Assembly (NCBI RefSeq): GCF_019956555.1
Contig: NZ_JAHBDQ010000004.1
Span: 124,001-188,000 of the forward strand
Source of the DNA: Pseudomonas sp. A-RE-19
GTDB lineage: Bacteria; Pseudomonadota; Gammaproteobacteria; Pseudomonadales; Pseudomonadaceae
Length of the DNA: 64,000 bases
Direction: 5' to 3'
The position numbers were made by a program, and so were the translations under genes. Each line of letters starts with the position of its first letter. The stretch's first letter is position 1. Of this stretch, positions 16,275-24,068 are shown one piece after another. The notes under the pieces are model-generated. The model was not told the origin of the DNA. It searched no databases and saw only the letters and a program-made list of their open reading frames with translations.

Positions 16275-16341
16275 GGTGTTTCTCCCTTCAAATAAAAAGC
16301 CCACACGCGGTGGGCCGAATTCACACAGTCAAAGGCAGCGA

Positions 16342-17838
16342 TCACGCCGCGTCGTCGTACTGCAGACGGAACTGGTTGAGCAGCGCAAACACGCGCAGGC
16401 CGTTGATGTAATCCGGCGGGAACAGCACGTTGACCCGGCTCGGGTCCTGAACATCGCGCTCGACGATCAGGTGTTCGGCGAACAGCTCGGCGTTTTCCAC
16501 GTGGCCTTCCAGTTCGAGCTTGGCGTACTGGGCGATCAGCTCGCCGCGAATGGTGCTCGGGGTAACGATCGGTTGGCCGGCGCCAAAACGGGTGCCGTCG
16601 GAGGCCAGTTTGTGGCGACCGTATTTGCTGGTGATCACGCTTTGCAGACGACGCACGATGAACGCCGACTGGTGCATGGTTTCACTGTCCAGGTAGGAGT
16701 TATCTGCCTGGCCATAGGCGTTCTTCTGATAGGTGGTGATCGAACGCTGAATGCGCACGTAGCCGCCTTCGTAGTAGGCGGTGGCGATACCGTAGTTGAG
16801 CAGCGACTGACGCTCGGTCAGGGTGAAACGCTCGCTCGCCGGTGCCGGGTCAAGACCCGGCAGGCTGCCGCTTTGGGTCGGACGGCTGGCGTCGGCAGAG
16901 ATAAACACCGAGGTGCGTGCAGCCAGTGCAGCGGCCTGTACCCAGAACGGTTGCGGTACGCCCGGTTCCAGCGCCTGGATAGTCATGTGCTGGTCGTTAC
17001 GCGCCTGACCGGCCGCCACCAGCGTACCGATGGTGCCGCGCTTGGCGCTGTAGACGTGACCGAACAATTGCTTGGCCCAGGACCAACGACCGGTGCTGTC
17101 ATCCATGACGGCTTGCCAGGTGTTGAGGGTCGACAGATCCGACCACGGCATGCAGATGAACTCGAACGGTTCATCGCCCAGCGCCGCCACGGCGGCCACT
17201 TGATCCGGCACGCCGGCGCCGCCGGTCATGGCAGTGATGGCCGAAGTCAGGCCTGCCGGGGTTTCTTCGCCGTTGCTCTTGCCCAGGCGATTGAATTGCA
17301 GGCTGATGTCGTTGCCGCTGTCGCCCGTCCATTTGGCGCTCAGGGTGACCACACCTTCGACCGCCGCAGCGCTGACTGGCAGATCCGCAGCGGCATTGAT
17401 TTTCAGCGCCAGGGCCGTGGCCGCTTGCGCCGCAGTGGCACCGTTGACGATGGCCGCTTGAACGCGAACGCCACCAACGTACAGGTTGAGCACGCCGCTT
17501 TGAGTCGCCGCACCGGTCAGGGTCAGCACACCTTTGGCCATGCTGCCTTCAGTGTTGTGCAGCGGCAGGCACCAGATCTCGCCGATCGGGTCGGTCTTGC
17601 GCCAGGTTTCATACATCGAGGCGAGCATCGAGCCTTGGCCGCCAATGCTTTTGGCCAGCGCCACGCTGGACACCAGCACCAGTTTGCCGACATCGGCTGG
17701 CGCAATATTGTCGTTGACCTGAGCGACGATCAGGCGGCGCATGGCCGACGACGCGCTATTGGCAGCCGAGTTGTCCATTTCGGCGTAGAACAGCGGAACA
17801 CGGATGTCCGCGGGGATGTTGCTGAATCCGATCGCCAT
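16342..17838 (-). CDS. Contractile tail sheath protein (Mu gpL family)
   Basis: 498 residues from MAIGFSNIPADIRVPLFYAE at 17838, with AGGGAG upstream; the stop of the preceding small gene overlaps it (TAATG). The N-terminal line, the middle VLNLYVGGVRVQAA-like segment and the C-terminal NVLFPPDYINGLRVFALLNQF are hallmarks of Mu gpL-type sheaths. The sheath contracts and drives the tube through the target envelope; its presence makes this an R-type rather than an F-type particle. Confidence 0.96.
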   Translation of the reverse strand: MAIGFSNIPADIRVPLFYAEMDNSAANSASSAMRRLIVAQVNDNIAPADVGKLVLVSSVALAKSIGGQGSMLASMYETWRKTDPIGEIWCLPLHNTEGSMAKGVLTLTGAATQSGVLNLYVGGVRVQAAIVNGATAAQAATALALKINAAADLPVSAAAVEGVVTLSAKWTGDSGNDISLQFNRLGKSNGEETPAGLTSAITAMTGGAGVPDQVAAVAALGDEPFEFICMPWSDLSTLNTWQAVMDDSTGRWSWAKQLFGHVYSAKRGTIGTLVAAGQARNDQHMTIQALEPGVPQPFWVQAAALAARTSVFISADASRPTQSGSLPGLDPAPASERFTLTERQSLLNYGIATAYYEGGYVRIQRSITTYQKNAYGQADNSYLDSETMHQSAFIVRRLQSVITSKYGRHKLASDGTRFGAGQPIVTPSTIRGELIAQYAKLELEGHVENAELFAEHLIVERDVQDPSRVNVLFPPDYINGLRVFALLNQFRLQYDDAA

Positions 17839-18020
17839 TATTTGGCTCCCTGTGGTTTCGCCGCTTTCACGGCTTTGGTAGTGATATCGCCATCGGCCAG
17901 ACGTCGACGCCACCAGGCGTTGTCCGGCACTTCACGGCCCTCGAGGGGCAACAGATCGCCCGCTTCCGGGTCCGGCACGACACGGCCCGGGGCCGGCAGC
18001 ACGGTGATGCGTTTGCTCAT
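17838..18020 (-). CDS. Small tail-module protein, DUF2635 (Mu gp38 family)
   Basis: 60 residues: SKRITVLPAPGRVVPDPEAG then LLPLEGREVPDNAWWRRRLADGD. This pattern and its place just before the sheath match DUF2635/Mu gp38, of unknown function but conserved in Mu-like tails. It overlaps the gp37-like gene by 4 bases and the sheath by 1 base. Confidence 0.88.
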   Translation of the reverse strand: MSKRITVLPAPGRVVPDPEAGDLLPLEGREVPDNAWWRRRLADGDITTKAVKAAKPQGAK

Positions 18021-18601
18021 GGGGTTACGTCTCCAGAGAAAGTCAGTTCCAGGCGCCCGTCGGGGCCTGGGCGTTGCAGATTGGGGTCTGCCGGATCGAT
18101 CGCATCGACTCGCACGGTGACCCCGGTAAAGGACGACAAACCGTCCAGTTCACGCTCGTGCCAGCTCTCCGCCGGTTGCCCCGGCAGATTGCGACCGAGC
18201 TGGAATTCGGCAAAAAAGCGCAGGCGATACAACACGCGGCTGCTGTTGATGGAAACCAGTTCGCCGCCGTCATATTCGATGGCGTCGTAACTACCACCAG
18301 GCTTGAACCCCACCAGCGCCCGCCACAGCTCGGCGCGCAGGTCATGCAACAGATCCAGCGCTTTTGTAGCGTCCGTGGTGTCGAGCACCAGGGTCACTTC
18401 GAAGCGGTCGCGGATGGGTTGCAGCGTCAGGTTTTGTGCAACGCTCTTGCTGGCCAGATCGGCAATCGGCACCACATAGGCGCAAGGTGTTTGCAACGGG
18501 GTGTTGGCTTGCAGCGTGGCGAGGTCGATGCCGGCAGCCACACGATTGGCCAGGGTTGGGCATTGCTCACGCAGTTGCGTGATCAGGGCTGTGATCTTCA
18601 T
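18017..18601 (-). CDS. Tail protein of Mu gp37 family
   Basis: 194 residues: an N-terminal helical region with MKITALITQLREQCPTLANR, then a beta-rich body (RDRFEVTLVLDTTDATKALD, YDAIEYDGGELVSINSSRVLY). The length, predicted fold and position before gp38 and the sheath match Mu gp37-type proteins, thought to end or cap the tail tube. It is the first structural gene of the tailocin and follows a terminator at 18620-18642. Confidence 0.82.
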   Translation of the reverse strand: MKITALITQLREQCPTLANRVAAGIDLATLQANTPLQTPCAYVVPIADLASKSVAQNLTLQPIRDRFEVTLVLDTTDATKALDLLHDLRAELWRALVGFKPGGSYDAIEYDGGELVSINSSRVLYRLRFFAEFQLGRNLPGQPAESWHERELDGLSSFTGVTVRVDAIDPADPNLQRPGPDGRLELTFSGDVTP

Positions 18602-18619
18602 GGTTCTTCACCGGGCAAT

Positions 18620-18642
18620 AAAAAACCCGCCGCGGCGGGTTT
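18620..18642 (-). terminator. Intrinsic terminator between holin and structural genes
   Basis: On the minus strand AACCCGCC-gc-GGCGGGTT is followed by a T-run. It lies 19 bases upstream of the gp37-like gene, so transcripts from the holin side must pass it to express the tail genes. A second small hairpin (AACCCGCgtcctTGCGGGT) lies at about 18669-18690. Confidence 0.8.
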
Positions 18643-18729
18643 GAGTGAACGGTACTGGCCGTGGGAAACCCGCGTCCTTGCGGGTCAGTGCGGTATGCAC
18701 TGTGGATGACGCTCCTTAAGATCTAGGGC

Positions 18730-19077
18730 TCAATGATCCTGAGACGTATCGCGCGGTGGCACTTCGCAAACGCCGATCCGCTTGGCGGCCCAGCGTTCGT
18801 ACAATCCGATCGCCACGTCCGCACCGGCCATCGCCGTGAGGCAACCAAAGGCACCGGCGGCCCAGATCGACACACCGGCGGCGTATAGCAGCATGATGGC
18901 CGACACTCCGCAGATCATGCAGGCGCCGGAGCGCAGGGCCAGACGCCGTAGCAGCGACCAGCCACGGGCGCCCTCCTTGTCGGCGCGCCACATTTCGCCG
19001 GACACTCCGCCCGCCACGGCGAGGAGAATGACCAGCCAGATCGGCATGTCCAGCAACGCTTGTTGCTCGTTTGTCAT
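18730..19077 (-). CDS. Holin of the tailocin (LydA-like, three membrane segments)
   Basis: 115 residues from MTNEQQALLDMPIWLVILLA at 19077, with AGGAGG 8 bases upstream; the longer frame from 19164 has no ribosome site. Three hydrophobic segments lie at about residues 11-27, 50-66 and 69-90. The last third is charged and acidic. This fits the phage holin family often first in Pseudomonas tailocin operons. It should make inner-membrane holes that release the GH19 endolysin, which lies at the far end of the cluster. Confidence 0.85.
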   Translation of the reverse strand: MTNEQQALLDMPIWLVILLAVAGGVSGEMWRADKEGARGWSLLRRLALRSGACMICGVSAIMLLYAAGVSIWAAGAFGCLTAMAGADVAIGLYERWAAKRIGVCEVPPRDTSQDH

Positions 19078-19150
19078 GTCACGCCTCCTGGGGGTGATTG
19101 ATGAGTGATGTGTGTTGGGTTCAAACGATGTCTCTTGAGGTAGGCATTCC

Positions 19151-19182
19151 AAAAAGCCCGGCATTTGGCCGCCGGGCTTTTC
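19151..19182. terminator. Intrinsic terminator in the tailocin leader
   Basis: The stem AAAAGCCCGGC/GCCGGGCTTTT has an 8-base loop and a U-tract on the minus strand. It lies between the likely tailocin promoter and the holin. Confidence 0.85.
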
Positions 19183-19336
19183 AGTAATGCGGTCCTTCGC
19201 CTTCCTTTAATCCTGTGTACAAAAAAGGAAGTTGATCTTTCGGCGCTACTGGCGCGGTACGGATCCATTCAAATTGTTTTTCCGACCGCGGTCCCTGCCC
19301 GCCGGATAACTGCTTGTGGTGCTTTACGCTGCACAC
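19181..19336 (-). CDS. Candidate small ORF in the tailocin leader (doubtful)
   Basis: The minus strand is open from 19375 to a TGA at 19181 that directly abuts the terminator, a gene-like ending. From the GTG at 19336 it would encode 51 residues, including KQLSGGQGPRSEKQFEWIRT and QLPFLYTGLKEGEGPHY. No ATG and no convincing ribosome site precede it; a CTG at 19345 would have GAGGG upstream. I do not recognise the protein. Another overlapping frame from 19409 reads MKLFSSTTKAAMNR but ends at 19269. It may equally be an untranslated leader RNA. Confidence 0.22.
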   Translation of the reverse strand: MCSVKHHKQLSGGQGPRSEKQFEWIRTAPVAPKDQLPFLYTGLKEGEGPHY

Positions 19337-19444
19337 CCGGGTCAGTTGCCAACCCTCTGAACCGTTGAGGCCGGTTCATCGCTGCCTTTGTGGTGGAACT
19401 AAAGAGCTTCATCTCGAGCCGCTTTGTTGAGCTGCTTGAGACGA

Positions 19445-19473
19445 AGAATATGCATGGATGCATATACAGTCAA
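19445..19473 (-). promoter_or_regulatory. Likely sigma70 promoter of the tailocin operon
   Basis: On the minus strand TTGACT (19473-19468), a 17-base spacer and TATTCT (19450-19445) give a good match to the sigma70 consensus, pointing at the holin. Two palindromes cover both boxes. Transcription should start near 19437, giving a leader of about 360 bases before the holin. Confidence 0.7.
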
Positions 19474-19509
19474 TGCATAAATGCATTTATTTATGCACAA
19501 CAAATGCAC
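19448..19509. promoter_or_regulatory. Repressor operators at the tailocin promoter
   Basis: Two palindromes share one architecture: ATATGCAT-GG-ATGCATAT at 19448-19465 and AATGCAT-AA-ATGCATT at 19472-19487, with centres 23 bases apart. ATGCAC half-sites follow at 19493-19498 and 19504-19509. They overlap the -10 and -35 boxes, as expected for sites bound by the adjacent CI-like repressor. Related TGCATA/CGCATA elements flank the repressor start. Confidence 0.65.
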
Positions 19510-19559
19510 GAGCGCATGAAAGCCCCGCAGACAAAGGCATTGGCCGTTTTTGGCAGGCG

Positions 19560-19587
19560 AAAAAAAACCCGCCGGGCAGCGGGTTTT
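19560..19587 (-). terminator. Intrinsic terminator of the repressor gene
   Basis: AAACCCGC-6-base loop-GCGGGTTT is followed by eight T on the minus strand, 18 bases after the repressor stop. It separates the repressor transcript from the tailocin promoter. Confidence 0.85.
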
Positions 19588-19604
19588 ATCTGACAGCGGT
19601 GAGG

Positions 19605-20348
19605 TTAACGGGCGTACATGCCCCACCAGAAGACGTGACCGAGGATGACGATCTGTTCTTCCTGAATTTCCTGGAAGCTGTAGTCCTCGTCTGGATGCTC
19701 ATCGCGATTGAAGCTGCGCAGGCGAATCCCTGTCGGCAGGCGATAAAGCTGTTTCACCCGCAACTGGCCGTTGTGGTTGATGGCGTACAGGTCGCCGTCG
19801 ACGATGTCGCCAATCCCGCATTTGCCGGCATTCACCCCGACCGTGGCGCCATCGCGCAGCACCGGCAACATGCTGTTGCCGCGCACGGTGACGCATTTGG
19901 CCTGGTCGAACTGCACACCGTTGTGACGCAAGCTGCGTTTGCCGAAGCGCAGGCTAGAGCGCTCGCTTTCTTCGATGACGAATCTTCCTGATCCAGCAGC
20001 CAATTCAACCTCGCGAAGAAAGGGGACCGACACCTCGTCATCATCGACTGGCGTATCGTCGTCCCACAGGCTTATGTCCTTGAGTTCCGAATGCAATTGA
20101 TCGCGCCCGGCATTTGTCGCGGGCACAACATCCGCGCGCCCGCGCAACTGATCGGTGCTCACGCAGAAGTATTCGGCAATCTTCGAAATATGTTTATCCG
20201 AAGGATCGACAATCTTCCCGCTGAGAATCCGCGAGAGAGTGGATTGAGGCACGCCGGTGCGACGGTGAAGCTCCGTGGGGGAGATCCCGTGCTGGTCGAG
20301 CAGTGCTCTTAAGACGGTAGAAACGTTGCGTTTTTGCATAACGCGCAT
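19605..20348 (-). CDS. CI/PrtR-type repressor with S24 self-cleavage domain
   Basis: 247 residues from the ATG at 20348; an ATG three codons later (20339) is also possible, and neither has a strong ribosome site. Residues about 10-70 form an HTH of the XRE type (ISPTELHRRTGVPQSTLSRI). A linker holds ELAAGSGRF, whose Ala-Gly is the expected cleavage point. The S24 domain has the nucleophile in VTVRGNSMLPVLRDGATVGV and the general-base Lys in GQLRVKQLYRL. RecA filaments should trigger self-cleavage after DNA damage and derepress the tailocin. It is divergent from mutS. No PrtN-like activator is seen nearby. Confidence 0.92.
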   Translation of the reverse strand: MRVMQKRNVSTVLRALLDQHGISPTELHRRTGVPQSTLSRILSGKIVDPSDKHISKIAEYFCVSTDQLRGRADVVPATNAGRDQLHSELKDISLWDDDTPVDDDEVSVPFLREVELAAGSGRFVIEESERSSLRFGKRSLRHNGVQFDQAKCVTVRGNSMLPVLRDGATVGVNAGKCGIGDIVDGDLYAINHNGQLRVKQLYRLPTGIRLRSFNRDEHPDEDYSFQEIQEEQIVILGHVFWWGMYAR

Positions 20349-20402
20349 AGTGCTTGATCTTTTTTCGGAAGACAAATGCTGATTTGCATAGATCGTGCAT
20401 AG
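20333..20402. promoter_or_regulatory. Operator-like TGCATA elements at the repressor start
   Basis: TTTGCATAACGCGCATAG (20333-20350) and TTTGCATAGATCGTGCATAG (20383-20402) repeat the TGCAT core of the tailocin operators; the TGCATAG units at 20386 and 20396 are 10 bases apart. This suggests that the repressor controls its own gene. The first element lies within the start of the coding sequence. Confidence 0.5.
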
Positions 20403-20537
20403 CCAGCAGAAATGTACCGCGGGGCTTTCATGCCTGCGTAGGTCGGACTGCTCATGTTAACCTTGCGCCCATCGCGGAAAAGCCGGGCCAATGCCCCTCC
20501 TTTGCCCTACACCTTTCAACGAATTTGCCTATATCCG

Positions 20538-23117
20538 ATGAATAAAGCGCTCTCCGATCTGTCCTCCCACACGCCGATGATGCAGCAATACTGGCGCCTG
20601 AAGAACCAGCACCCTGATCAGCTGATGTTCTATCGCATGGGCGACTTCTACGAAATCTTCTATGAAGACGCGAAGAAGGCCGCCAAGTTGCTGGACATCA
20701 CCCTGACAGCTCGTGGGCAATCGGCGGGCCAGGCGATTCCGATGTGTGGGATTCCTTACCACGCCGCGGAAGGTTACCTGGCGAAACTGGTGAAGCTCGG
20801 CGAGTCGGTGGTGATTTGTGAGCAGGTCGGCGACCCGGCTACCAGCAAAGGCCCGGTGGATCGTCAGGTGGTGCGGATCATCACCCCCGGCACCGTCAGC
20901 GATGAAGCGCTGCTGGATGAGCGTCGGGACAACTTGATTGCCGCAGTGCTGGGTGACGAGCGTCTGTTTGGTCTGGCGGTGCTGGACATCACCAGCGGCA
21001 ACTTCACCGTGTTGGAGATCAAGGGCTGGGAAAACCTGCTGGCGGAACTGGAGCGGGTCAATCCGGTAGAGCTGATGATCCCGGACGACTGGCCGAAAGA
21101 CCTGCCGGCGGAGAAACGTCGTGGGGTTCGTCGCCGTGCGCCGTGGGATTTCGAGCGTGATTCGGCGCTGAAAAGTCTTTGCCAGCAGTTTTCCACCCAG
21201 GACCTGAAAGGTTTCGGCTGCGAGAACCTGACCCTGGCCATCGGCGCTGCCGGTTGCCTGCTCAGCTACGCCAAGGAAACCCAGCGCACCGCCCTGCCGC
21301 ACTTGCGCAGCCTGCGCCATGAGCGCCTGGACGACACCGTGGTGCTGGACGGCGCGAGCCGTCGCAACCTGGAACTGGACACCAACCTGGCCGGTGGTCG
21401 CGACAACACTTTGCAATCGGTGGTCGACCGCTGCCAGACCGCCATGGGCAGCCGTCTGCTGACCCGCTGGCTGAACCGTCCGCTGCGGGATTTGACCGTG
21501 TTGCTGGCGCGTCAGACTTCGATTACCTGCCTGCTCGACGGTTACCACTTCGAAAGGCTGCAACCGCAGCTCAAGGAAATCGGTGACATCGAGCGGATTC
21601 TGGCGCGGATCGGCCTGCGTAATGCCCGTCCTCGTGACCTGGCGCGTCTGCGCGACGCCCTCGGTGCATTGCCAGCGTTACAAGTGGCGATGGCCGAGCT
21701 CGAAGCCCCGCACATCGTTCAACTGGCGACGACCACCAGCACCTATCCTGAACTGGCGGCATTGCTGGAAAAAGCCATTATCGACAACCCGCCCGCCGTC
21801 ATCCGTGACGGCGGCGTGTTGAAAACCGGTTACGACAGCGAACTCGACGAACTGCAATCGCTCAGCGAGAACGCCGGGCAGTTCCTGATCGATCTCGAAG
21901 CCCGTGAGAAAGCCCGCACCGGCCTGTCGCACCTGAAGGTCGGCTACAACCGGATTCACGGTTACTTCATCGAATTGCCGAGCAAGCAGGCCGAATCGGC
22001 GCCGGCGGACTATATTCGCCGGCAAACGCTCAAAGGTGCCGAGCGCTTCATTACGCCGGAACTGAAAGCCTTCGAAGACAAAGCGCTGTCGGCCAAGAGC
22101 CGTGCCCTGGCTCGCGAGAAAATGCTCTACGAAGCGCTGCTCGAAGACCTGATCGCACAATTGCCACCGTTACAGGACACCGCGGCCGCACTGGCCGAGC
22201 TGGACGTGTTGAGCAACCTCGCCGAGCGAGCGTTGAATCTGGACCTGAACTGCCCGCGCTTCGTCAGCGAGCCGTGCATGCGCATCAGCCAGGGGCGTCA
22301 CCCGGTAGTCGAGCAAGTACTCACCACGCCGTTCGTGGCCAACGACCTGAGCCTCGACGATAACACCCGCATGCTGGTGATCACCGGTCCGAACATGGGC
22401 GGTAAATCCACCTACATGCGTCAGACCGCATTGATCGTACTGCTGGCGCACATCGGCAGTTTCGTGCCGGCGGCCAGTTGCGAATTGTCTTTGGTGGATC
22501 GGATCTTCACCCGGATCGGTTCCAGCGATGACTTGGCGGGCGGGCGCTCGACCTTCATGGTCGAAATGAGCGAAACCGCGAACATCCTGCACAACGCCAC
22601 CGAACGCAGCCTGGTGCTGATGGATGAAGTCGGTCGCGGCACCAGCACCTTCGACGGTCTGTCCCTGGCCTGGGCCGCGGCAGAACGTTTGGCGCAGTTG
22701 CGGGCCTACACCTTGTTCGCCACCCACTATTTCGAGCTGACGGTGCTGCCGGAAGCCCAGCCGCTGGTGGCCAACGTGCACCTCAATGCCACCGAGCACA
22801 ACGAACGCATCGTGTTCCTGCACCACGTATTGCCTGGGCCTGCCAGCCAGAGCTATGGCCTGGCGGTTGCGCAGCTGGCCGGTGTGCCGAGTGAAGTGAT
22901 CGTGCGCGCTCGTGAACACTTGAGCCGACTGGAATCCACAGCCCTGCCTCATGAGGTTCCGAAGCCGGCCAAAGGCAAACCGGCCGCGCCGCAGCAGAGC
23001 GACATGTTCGCCAGCCTGCCGCACCCGGTGCTGGATGAACTGGCCAAGCTCGACCTGGATGACCTGACACCGCGCAGGGCTATGGAAATGCTCTATACAT
23101 TAAAGACACGGATCTAA
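20538..23117 (+). CDS. mutS: DNA mismatch-repair protein MutS
   Basis: 859 residues from [20 protein letters not shown] at 20538; the open frame extends upstream but this is the canonical Pseudomonas start. The mismatch-binding Phe-x-Glu motif is in [18 protein letters not shown] (about residues 36-53). The ATPase Walker A is GPNMGGKST near 617-625, followed by [18 protein letters not shown] (Walker B and signature). MutS recognises mispairs and recruits MutL. The tailocin lies between mutS and cinA, its well-known insertion point in fluorescent pseudomonads. The gene is intact. Confidence 0.98.
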   Translation: MNKALSDLSSHTPMMQQYWRLKNQHPDQLMFYRMGDFYEIFYEDAKKAAKLLDITLTARGQSAGQAIPMCGIPYHAAEGYLAKLVKLGESVVICEQVGDPATSKGPVDRQVVRIITPGTVSDEALLDERRDNLIAAVLGDERLFGLAVLDITSGNFTVLEIKGWENLLAELERVNPVELMIPDDWPKDLPAEKRRGVRRRAPWDFERDSALKSLCQQFSTQDLKGFGCENLTLAIGAAGCLLSYAKETQRTALPHLRSLRHERLDDTVVLDGASRRNLELDTNLAGGRDNTLQSVVDRCQTAMGSRLLTRWLNRPLRDLTVLLARQTSITCLLDGYHFERLQPQLKEIGDIERILARIGLRNARPRDLARLRDALGALPALQVAMAELEAPHIVQLATTTSTYPELAALLEKAIIDNPPAVIRDGGVLKTGYDSELDELQSLSENAGQFLIDLEAREKARTGLSHLKVGYNRIHGYFIELPSKQAESAPADYIRRQTLKGAERFITPELKAFEDKALSAKSRALAREKMLYEALLEDLIAQLPPLQDTAAALAELDVLSNLAERALNLDLNCPRFVSEPCMRISQGRHPVVEQVLTTPFVANDLSLDDNTRMLVITGPNMGGKSTYMRQTALIVLLAHIGSFVPAASCELSLVDRIFTRIGSSDDLAGGRSTFMVEMSETANILHNATERSLVLMDEVGRGTSTFDGLSLAWAAAERLAQLRAYTLFATHYFELTVLPEAQPLVANVHLNATEHNERIVFLHHVLPGPASQSYGLAVAQLAGVPSEVIVRAREHLSRLESTALPHEVPKPAKGKPAAPQQSDMFASLPHPVLDELAKLDLDDLTPRRAMEMLYTLKTRI

Positions 23118-23259
23118 CGCACTTGCCTGCAAGCTGTTAGAATCTCGCGCGGTTTGGGATGCTGCAGGCTAATAGCCTGGCCTGCAGATTATCGCTCCCG
23201 AACCTGGCGACCCCATCCTGAAGGGGCTCCGCTGCCGCCGCCTGAGGAGAGAATTAGAA

Positions 23260-23583
23260 ATGACCTTCGTCGTCACCGACAACTGCATCAAGTGCAAGTA
23301 CACCGACTGCGTAGAAGTCTGTCCGGTGGACTGCTTTTACGAAGGCCCGAACTTCCTGGTGATTCACCCGGATGAGTGCATCGACTGCGCACTGTGCGAA
23401 CCCGAATGCCCTGCCGTGGCCATCTTCTCCGAAGATGAAGTTCCGGAAGATATGCAGGAATTCATTCAGCTGAACGTTGAGCTGGCTGAAATCTGGCCGA
23501 ACATTACCGAGAAGAAAGAATCGTTGCCCGACGCCGAAGAGTGGGATGGCGTCAAAGGCAAGATCAAAGACCTCGAACGCTGA
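23260..23583 (+). CDS. fdxA: Seven-iron ferredoxin FdxA
   Basis: 107 residues, the usual length. Cys motifs [19 protein letters not shown] (residues 8-26) and [17 protein letters not shown] (39-55) hold one [3Fe-4S] and one [4Fe-4S] cluster. The acidic C-terminal tail is typical of proteobacterial FdxA. Its redox partner is not known from the sequence. It follows mutS on the same strand with a 142-base gap and ends at an intrinsic terminator. The order mutS-fdxA-rsmZ-rpoS is that of P. aeruginosa. Confidence 0.95.
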   Translation: MTFVVTDNCIKCKYTDCVEVCPVDCFYEGPNFLVIHPDECIDCALCEPECPAVAIFSEDEVPEDMQEFIQLNVELAEIWPNITEKKESLPDAEEWDGVKGKIKDLER

Positions 23584-23599
23584 TTATCCCGCGTTCTCG

Positions 23600-23623
23600 A
23601 AAAGGCCCCTTGCGGGCCTTTTT
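23600..23623 (+). terminator. Intrinsic terminator of fdxA
   Basis: AAAAGGCCC-cttgc-GGGCCTTTTT lies 17 bases after the fdxA stop. Confidence 0.9.
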
Positions 23624-23637
23624 GCTTTTCTGCAGGC

Positions 23638-23768
23638 AAAAAAAGGGGCGGTATGACCCGCCCACATTTTTTCCCTATTCCTTGTGTTCCTTTTCATCGT
23701 CCTGATGAATCGCTTCCTGCGATGTCCGTCTCCTTCAATCCCTGAAGGGTGTGTCTGTCCGTCGACAC
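23638..23768 (-). ncRNA. rsmZ: RsmZ, GGA-rich sRNA that sequesters RsmA/RsmE
   Basis: About 131 bases between fdxA and rpoS, the known rsmZ place. The minus strand starts GTGTCGACGGACAGACAC, a stem with GGA in its loop. Further GGA hairpins follow: CCTTCAGGGATTGAAGG, ATCGCAGGAAGCGAT and TTCATCAGGACGATGAA. Nine GGA triplets are present in all. It ends in GGGCGG-gtcata-CCGCCC and a run of T (23644-23638). A TAGTAT -10 box (23781-23776) sits 8 bases before the proposed start. RsmZ titrates RsmA/CsrA-type translational repressors and so turns on secondary metabolism and biocontrol traits under the GacS/GacA system. Confidence 0.93.
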
Positions 23769-23939
23769 AATTCAGATACTAGAGAATTCCCCACCAAGAG
23801 CAATCGGCCACGGTCGCTAAAAATGCTTGTCACATACTGTTAATCTAAAAAAATAACCATGCAAATCAACTAGATATAAAAATATCACGCTGTGAATCGA
23901 CGAGTGCCAGGGTGTAAAAATAACGAACACTTACGAAAG

Positions 23940-23957
23940 AGTAAGCAAAGACTTACA
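23940..23957. promoter_or_regulatory. GacA upstream activating sequence for rsmZ
   Basis: On the minus strand TGTAAGTCTTTGCTTACT matches the GacA box TGTAAG-N6-CTTACA at 11 of 12 consensus positions, about 172 bases upstream of the proposed rsmZ start, the distance known for rsmZ promoters. The bases between are AT-rich. Confidence 0.88.
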
Positions 23958-24018
23958 ACGCAAGACTACAAACTTGAGGTGACGCTGAAAACAACGCACC
24001 TTTCATATTGCCGGCAAC

Positions 24019-24045
24019 AAAAAGCCCCGAACAAGTCGAGGCTCT
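24019..24045 (-). terminator. Terminator of rpoS
   Basis: GCCtCGA-loop-TCGgGGC (one mismatch) is followed by five T on the minus strand, 24 bases after the rpoS stop. Confidence 0.7.
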
Positions 24046-24068
24046 TTGCAACCGGTTGAACAAGTTTC

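Noticed and set aside
19183..19604. PrtN-like activator gene next to the repressor
   Set aside because: No open frame of suitable length or pattern exists in this gap; the ORFs present are short and lack the family pattern.
3136..20348. Full prophage
   Set aside because: No integrase, replication, terminase, portal or capsid gene is present and no att repeats were noticed; only tail, lysis and control genes remain.
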